Source: Acidobacteriota bacterium | GTDB lineage: Bacteria > Acidobacteriota > Terriglobia > Bryobacterales > Bryobacteraceae | Direction: 5' to 3' | DNA: 34,069 nt | Assembly: GCA_005808865.1 (NCBI GenBank) | Contig: SYKU01000297.1 | Location: 1 to 34,069 of the forward strand | Part shown: one piece after another, positions 32,106 to 34,069 of the stretch | Layout: every line of letters begins with the position of its first letter | How positions within the stretch are numbered: position 1 is the stretch's first letter | Notes under the pieces: model-generated | Databases searched by the model: none | Told to the model about the DNA's origin: nothing | Seen by the model: the letters and a program-made list of their open reading frames with translations, nothing else | Made by a program: the position numbers and the translations under genes

Positions 32106-33263
32106 ATGAAAGCCACGATGAGCATGCTCCTTCTGATTGCCGCTCAAGGGGTAGCTCAATTGCAGCATGCGCCGGCGGGTTCAGTGGGAATGTCGGCGGA
32201 GCGGATCGAGCGCGCGGCAGAGATCCTCGCGTCCGAGGTGAAGCAAGGCAATGTAGGCGCAGCGGCGATCATCGTCGCGCGCCGCGGAAGGATTGTTCTG
32301 CACAAGGGGTTCGGCGGATTGTCCCCGGCTCGGGACTCATCGCCGGTGGTTCCGGACTCGATCTTACTGCTCGCCTCCATCACCAAACCTGTGACCGCAA
32401 GCGCTCTGATGCTCCTGGTTGACCGCGGTCTTGTCTCGTTGAGCGATCCGGTGTCCCACTACCTGCCGGAATTTACGGGAGCGTCGCGCGAAAAGGTGCG
32501 CGTAAGCGATCTGTTGAGCCACACATCGGGGTTGCCCGACATGCTGCCGGAGAACATTGACCTGCGTCGCGCGCACGCCCCGCTCAGCAAGTTCGTAACT
32601 CAGACCTACACCACACCGTTGTTATACCTGCCGCAACAGGATTTCCGCTATCAGAGCATGGGCATACTTCTCGCCGCTGAAATCGTGGAGAGACTCACGA
32701 AGATGCGATTGCGGGATTTCGTGCAAAAAGAGATATTCGCCCCTCTCGGCATGAAGAATAGCGCCCTGGGAATGAAAAAGGAATGGCGGATTCCCGATAC
32801 GGTCTGGTGCTACGAATCGCCGGGTTCAAACCAGAAGGACAACGAGAGCTTCGGTGCGAACAGCGCCTATTGGCGAGATATGGGGCATCCCTGGGGTGGG
32901 ATGCACAGTACGACGGGCGACCTGGCAATCCTGCTGCAAACGTTTCTCAACGGCGGCAGACACGGCGGAAAATTCTGGATGAGCCCCGCCTCGGTAGCCG
33001 CCATGACAACCGACCGGAACAAGCAACTCAATCGGCCGTGGGGCCTCGGTTGGGCGGTGGCGAATTCCCCCGTGTGGAACTACGCGGGAGATCTCGTTTC
33101 ACCGCGGGCCTTCAGCCATGCGGGTGCGACTGGAACTGTGGCCTGGGCGGATCCGGAGCGCCAACTGTTGACGGTTGTGCTGACGAGCCGGCCAGTTTCC
33201 TACGACGATGGCCGCCTTCTGCGGCTTGTGTCGAACGCCGTTACCGCATCAGTCGAAGAGTAA
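32106..33263 (+). CDS. Serine hydrolase of the beta-lactamase class C/penicillin-binding family
   Basis: The 385-residue protein has a short signal peptide (MKATMSMLLLIAAQGVAQLQ) and the class C motifs: S91-I-T-K94 (nucleophile and general base), Y182-Q-S184 (in place of Y-x-N) and FSHAGATGT, an H-x-G in place of K-T-G. HPWGGMHSTTGDLAILLQTF and LLSHTSGLPDM are also typical. Enzymes with Y-x-[NS] and H-x-G are usually esterases or D-aminopeptidases rather than true beta-lactamases. AGGAAGG lies only one base before the ATG at 32106, so translation may begin at the in-frame ATG at 32118. A divergent promoter region of about 68 bp is shared with the cupin gene. Confidence 0.9.
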   Translation: MKATMSMLLLIAAQGVAQLQHAPAGSVGMSAERIERAAEILASEVKQGNVGAAAIIVARRGRIVLHKGFGGLSPARDSSPVVPDSILLLASITKPVTASALMLLVDRGLVSLSDPVSHYLPEFTGASREKVRVSDLLSHTSGLPDMLPENIDLRRAHAPLSKFVTQTYTTPLLYLPQQDFRYQSMGILLAAEIVERLTKMRLRDFVQKEIFAPLGMKNSALGMKKEWRIPDTVWCYESPGSNQKDNESFGANSAYWRDMGHPWGGMHSTTGDLAILLQTFLNGGRHGGKFWMSPASVAAMTTDRNKQLNRPWGLGWAVANSPVWNYAGDLVSPRAFSHAGATGTVAWADPERQLLTVVLTSRPVSYDDGRLLRLVSNAVTASVEE

Positions 33264-33320
33264 ACCGCGGGATCTCTTACCTTACGGTTTCGAGTTCCAC
33301 AAATCTCGCGAGAACCGTTC

Positions 33321-33540
33321 CCGCCACGGTCTACCTCCCCGAAATCCGATTGCCGCCGGAAGTCCCGCTGCCCTTATCGGGACCCCTGCGGCGCTCCTTT
33401 CAGAAAACGGGCCGGCTTTTCCCACTATTCTCGCAGCTTGGCTGGGACGATAAACGGGAGGGACGCCCGAGGTCGTCGCCGCTCCGCGTTCCCACGACAA
33501 TTCGGCGGACGAGCGGCGCCTTGGTACGTAATCGCGCCGC
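33321..33540 (+). repeat. Dispersed ~210-bp repeat, copy 2
   Basis: Direct copy of the element at 30991-31198 (see there), with matching ends (CCGCCACGGTCTACC and GGTACGTAATCGCGCCG). Together the two copies bracket exactly the cupin/serine-hydrolase pair, a 2.3-kb unit. About 40% of the middle has diverged, so the duplication is old. Confidence 0.8.
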
Positions 33541-33654
33541 GTGGCCGGTATTTTGGGCGATTTTGGGCGCTTCCTGCTTGCGAGCGGCATCCAAGGCTGA
33601 CGAGAGTGGCATAGTTCGTTCCAATCGAAGGATGGCCCTGAAGGCGTGAGCGAA

Positions 33655-33735
33655 GCGATCCGCCACGGCGACTTCCTGGGTCGCCTCTATCAACGCCTTG
33701 ATTTGCCCCAGGCTCAACTTCCCGGCATCCCGCAT
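33655..33735 (-). pseudogene. Transposase/integrase N-terminal relic
   Basis: The minus-strand frame begins MRDAGKLSLGQIKALIEATQ and EVAVADRF, then loses meaning. The pattern 'K-L-S-L-x-Q-I-x-[AE]-[FL]-[IL]-E-A-[ST]-x-E-V' is the common N-terminus of a group of DDE integrases found in many copies in Acidobacteria. No catalytic domain follows, so only the first ~27 codons remain. It sits just before rplU and next to dispersed repeat copy 2. Confidence 0.4.
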
Positions 33736-33761
33736 TTTTGACGATCACACCGCAGCATGGC

Positions 33762-33819
33762 CCTTCAGGCTCATTCTCCGTTAGAATGCGCCGCTCCTTC
33801 AGGCTCATCCTCCGTTAGA
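33762..33819 (+). repeat. Two direct copies of a 24-bp sequence
   Basis: CCTTCAGGCTCATTCTCCGT-TAGA (33762-33785) is repeated with one mismatch at 33796-33819, a period of 34 bp. It lies directly upstream of the rplU promoter. The 10-bp spacer is GC-rich. It may be a slippage duplication or a regulatory site. Confidence 0.6.
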
Positions 33820-33831
33820 CAAGACTGGCAT

Positions 33832-33860
33832 TTGGATTCCGCCGCCGGTTGTTGTAGACT
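33832..33860 (+). promoter_or_regulatory. rplU promoter
   Basis: TTGGAT (33832-33837), exactly 17 bp, then TAGACT (33855-33860). The expected start site at about 33867 gives a 55-nt leader. Confidence 0.6.
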
Positions 33861-33870
33861 AAGATTTACC

Positions 33871-33901
33871 CCCGGATCCCGGCGCGCTTCGTGTGTCCGG
33901 G
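33871..33901 (+). promoter_or_regulatory. rplU leader hairpin
   Basis: CCCGGA (33871-33876) pairs with TCCGGG (33896-33901) around a 19-nt loop, and AGAGGA follows as ribosome-binding site about 8 nt before the ATG. Ribosomal-protein leaders often carry such autoregulatory structures; L21 leaders are known in some bacteria. Sequence similarity to a known class is not claimed. Confidence 0.4.
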
Positions 33902-33921
33902 CCAGACAGAGGAATTCCCAA

Positions 33922-34069
33922 ATGCATGCAATTATTGAAACGGGCGGGAAGCAGTATCGGGTTGCGCCCGGTGAGACACTTCGCGTCGAGAAACTGAACG
34001 GCGAGATTGGATCGGAAGTCGAGTTCCCCACGCTCGCCGTCTTCAAGGACGACAGCACGCTTGTGGCAG
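33922..34069 (+). CDS. rplU: 50S ribosomal protein L21 (5' part)
   Basis: The frame begins at 33922 and leaves the window after 49 codons: [49 protein letters not shown]. '[13 protein letters not shown]' followed by 'G-x-x-[IL]-x-[VI]-E-K-L' is diagnostic of L21, an rRNA-binding protein of the large subunit. In most bacteria rpmA and obg follow; they are expected just beyond the window. Confidence 0.95.
   Translation, partial: MHAIIETGGKQYRVAPGETLRVEKLNGEIGSEVEFPTLAVFKDDSTLVA

Overview
The window is GC-rich bacterial chromosome with well-separated, mostly short operons on both strands and many decayed fragments between them. The gene mix suggests an acidobacterium of the Solibacter/Bryobacter type: secreted DUF1549/DUF1553 and DUF1501 proteins, a TIGR03790 protein, an imuA-imuB-dnaE2 mutagenesis cassette, a Tat-exported molybdenum hydroxylase, a relic of a TonB receptor with a carboxypeptidase-regulatory-like N-terminus, and many Sec/Tat-exported enzymes. 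This assignment is inference from family content; no 16S rRNA gene or other decisive marker is present.

Layout. (1) 1-1487: the end of an IS630-type element has cut a two-component-regulator-propeller gene; a secreted alpha/beta hydrolase follows. (2) 1995-2690: about four and a quarter tandem copies of a ~165-bp unit, then a promoter and an operon (2818-6853) encoding a DUF1549/DUF1553 protein with one heme motif, a Tat-type DUF1501 protein and a secreted SUMF1-fold protein. (3) 6859-9059, minus strand: a sigma-region-4-like protein with a zinc-binding tail coupled to a radical SAM protein, then infA and a cold-shock gene with a long leader. (4) 9448-12162: a large UPF0182 membrane protein. 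(5) 12601-17670, minus strand: imuA-imuB-dnaE2, preceded by a near-consensus CTGT-N8-ACAG-type LexA box lying on the -10 element. (6) 17728-20480: alkaline phosphatase surrounded by debris (TonB-receptor N-terminus, a truncated copy of the neighbouring hydroxylase gene junction, a frameshifted SMC/Rad50-like ATPase end). (7) 20541-22985: a secreted metzincin-type metalloprotease with Ig-like and BACON-like domains, divergent from (8) 23188-27884: a 2Fe-2S / molybdopterin / FAD hydroxylase operon, a small Cys-containing protein and a secreted DUF1326 protein, followed by a strong terminator. (9) 27951-28938: about 1 kb with no supportable gene. (10) 28939-30724: a TIGR03790 protein and a small c-type cytochrome. 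(11) 30991-33540: two direct copies of a ~210-bp dispersed repeat flank a divergent pair, a secreted bicupin and a serine hydrolase. (12) 33655-34069: a transposase N-terminal relic, a short tandem repeat, and the promoter, leader and start of rplU.

No CRISPR array, tRNA or rRNA was seen. No convincing new defence or mobile system is intact here. The most notable points are the LexA/-10 overlap in front of the mutagenesis cassette, with a shortened ImuB and a degenerate P-loop in ImuA; the tandem 165-bp array in front of the heme/DUF1501 operon; the partial duplication of the hydroxylase gene junction; and the repeat-flanked cupin/hydrolase pair.
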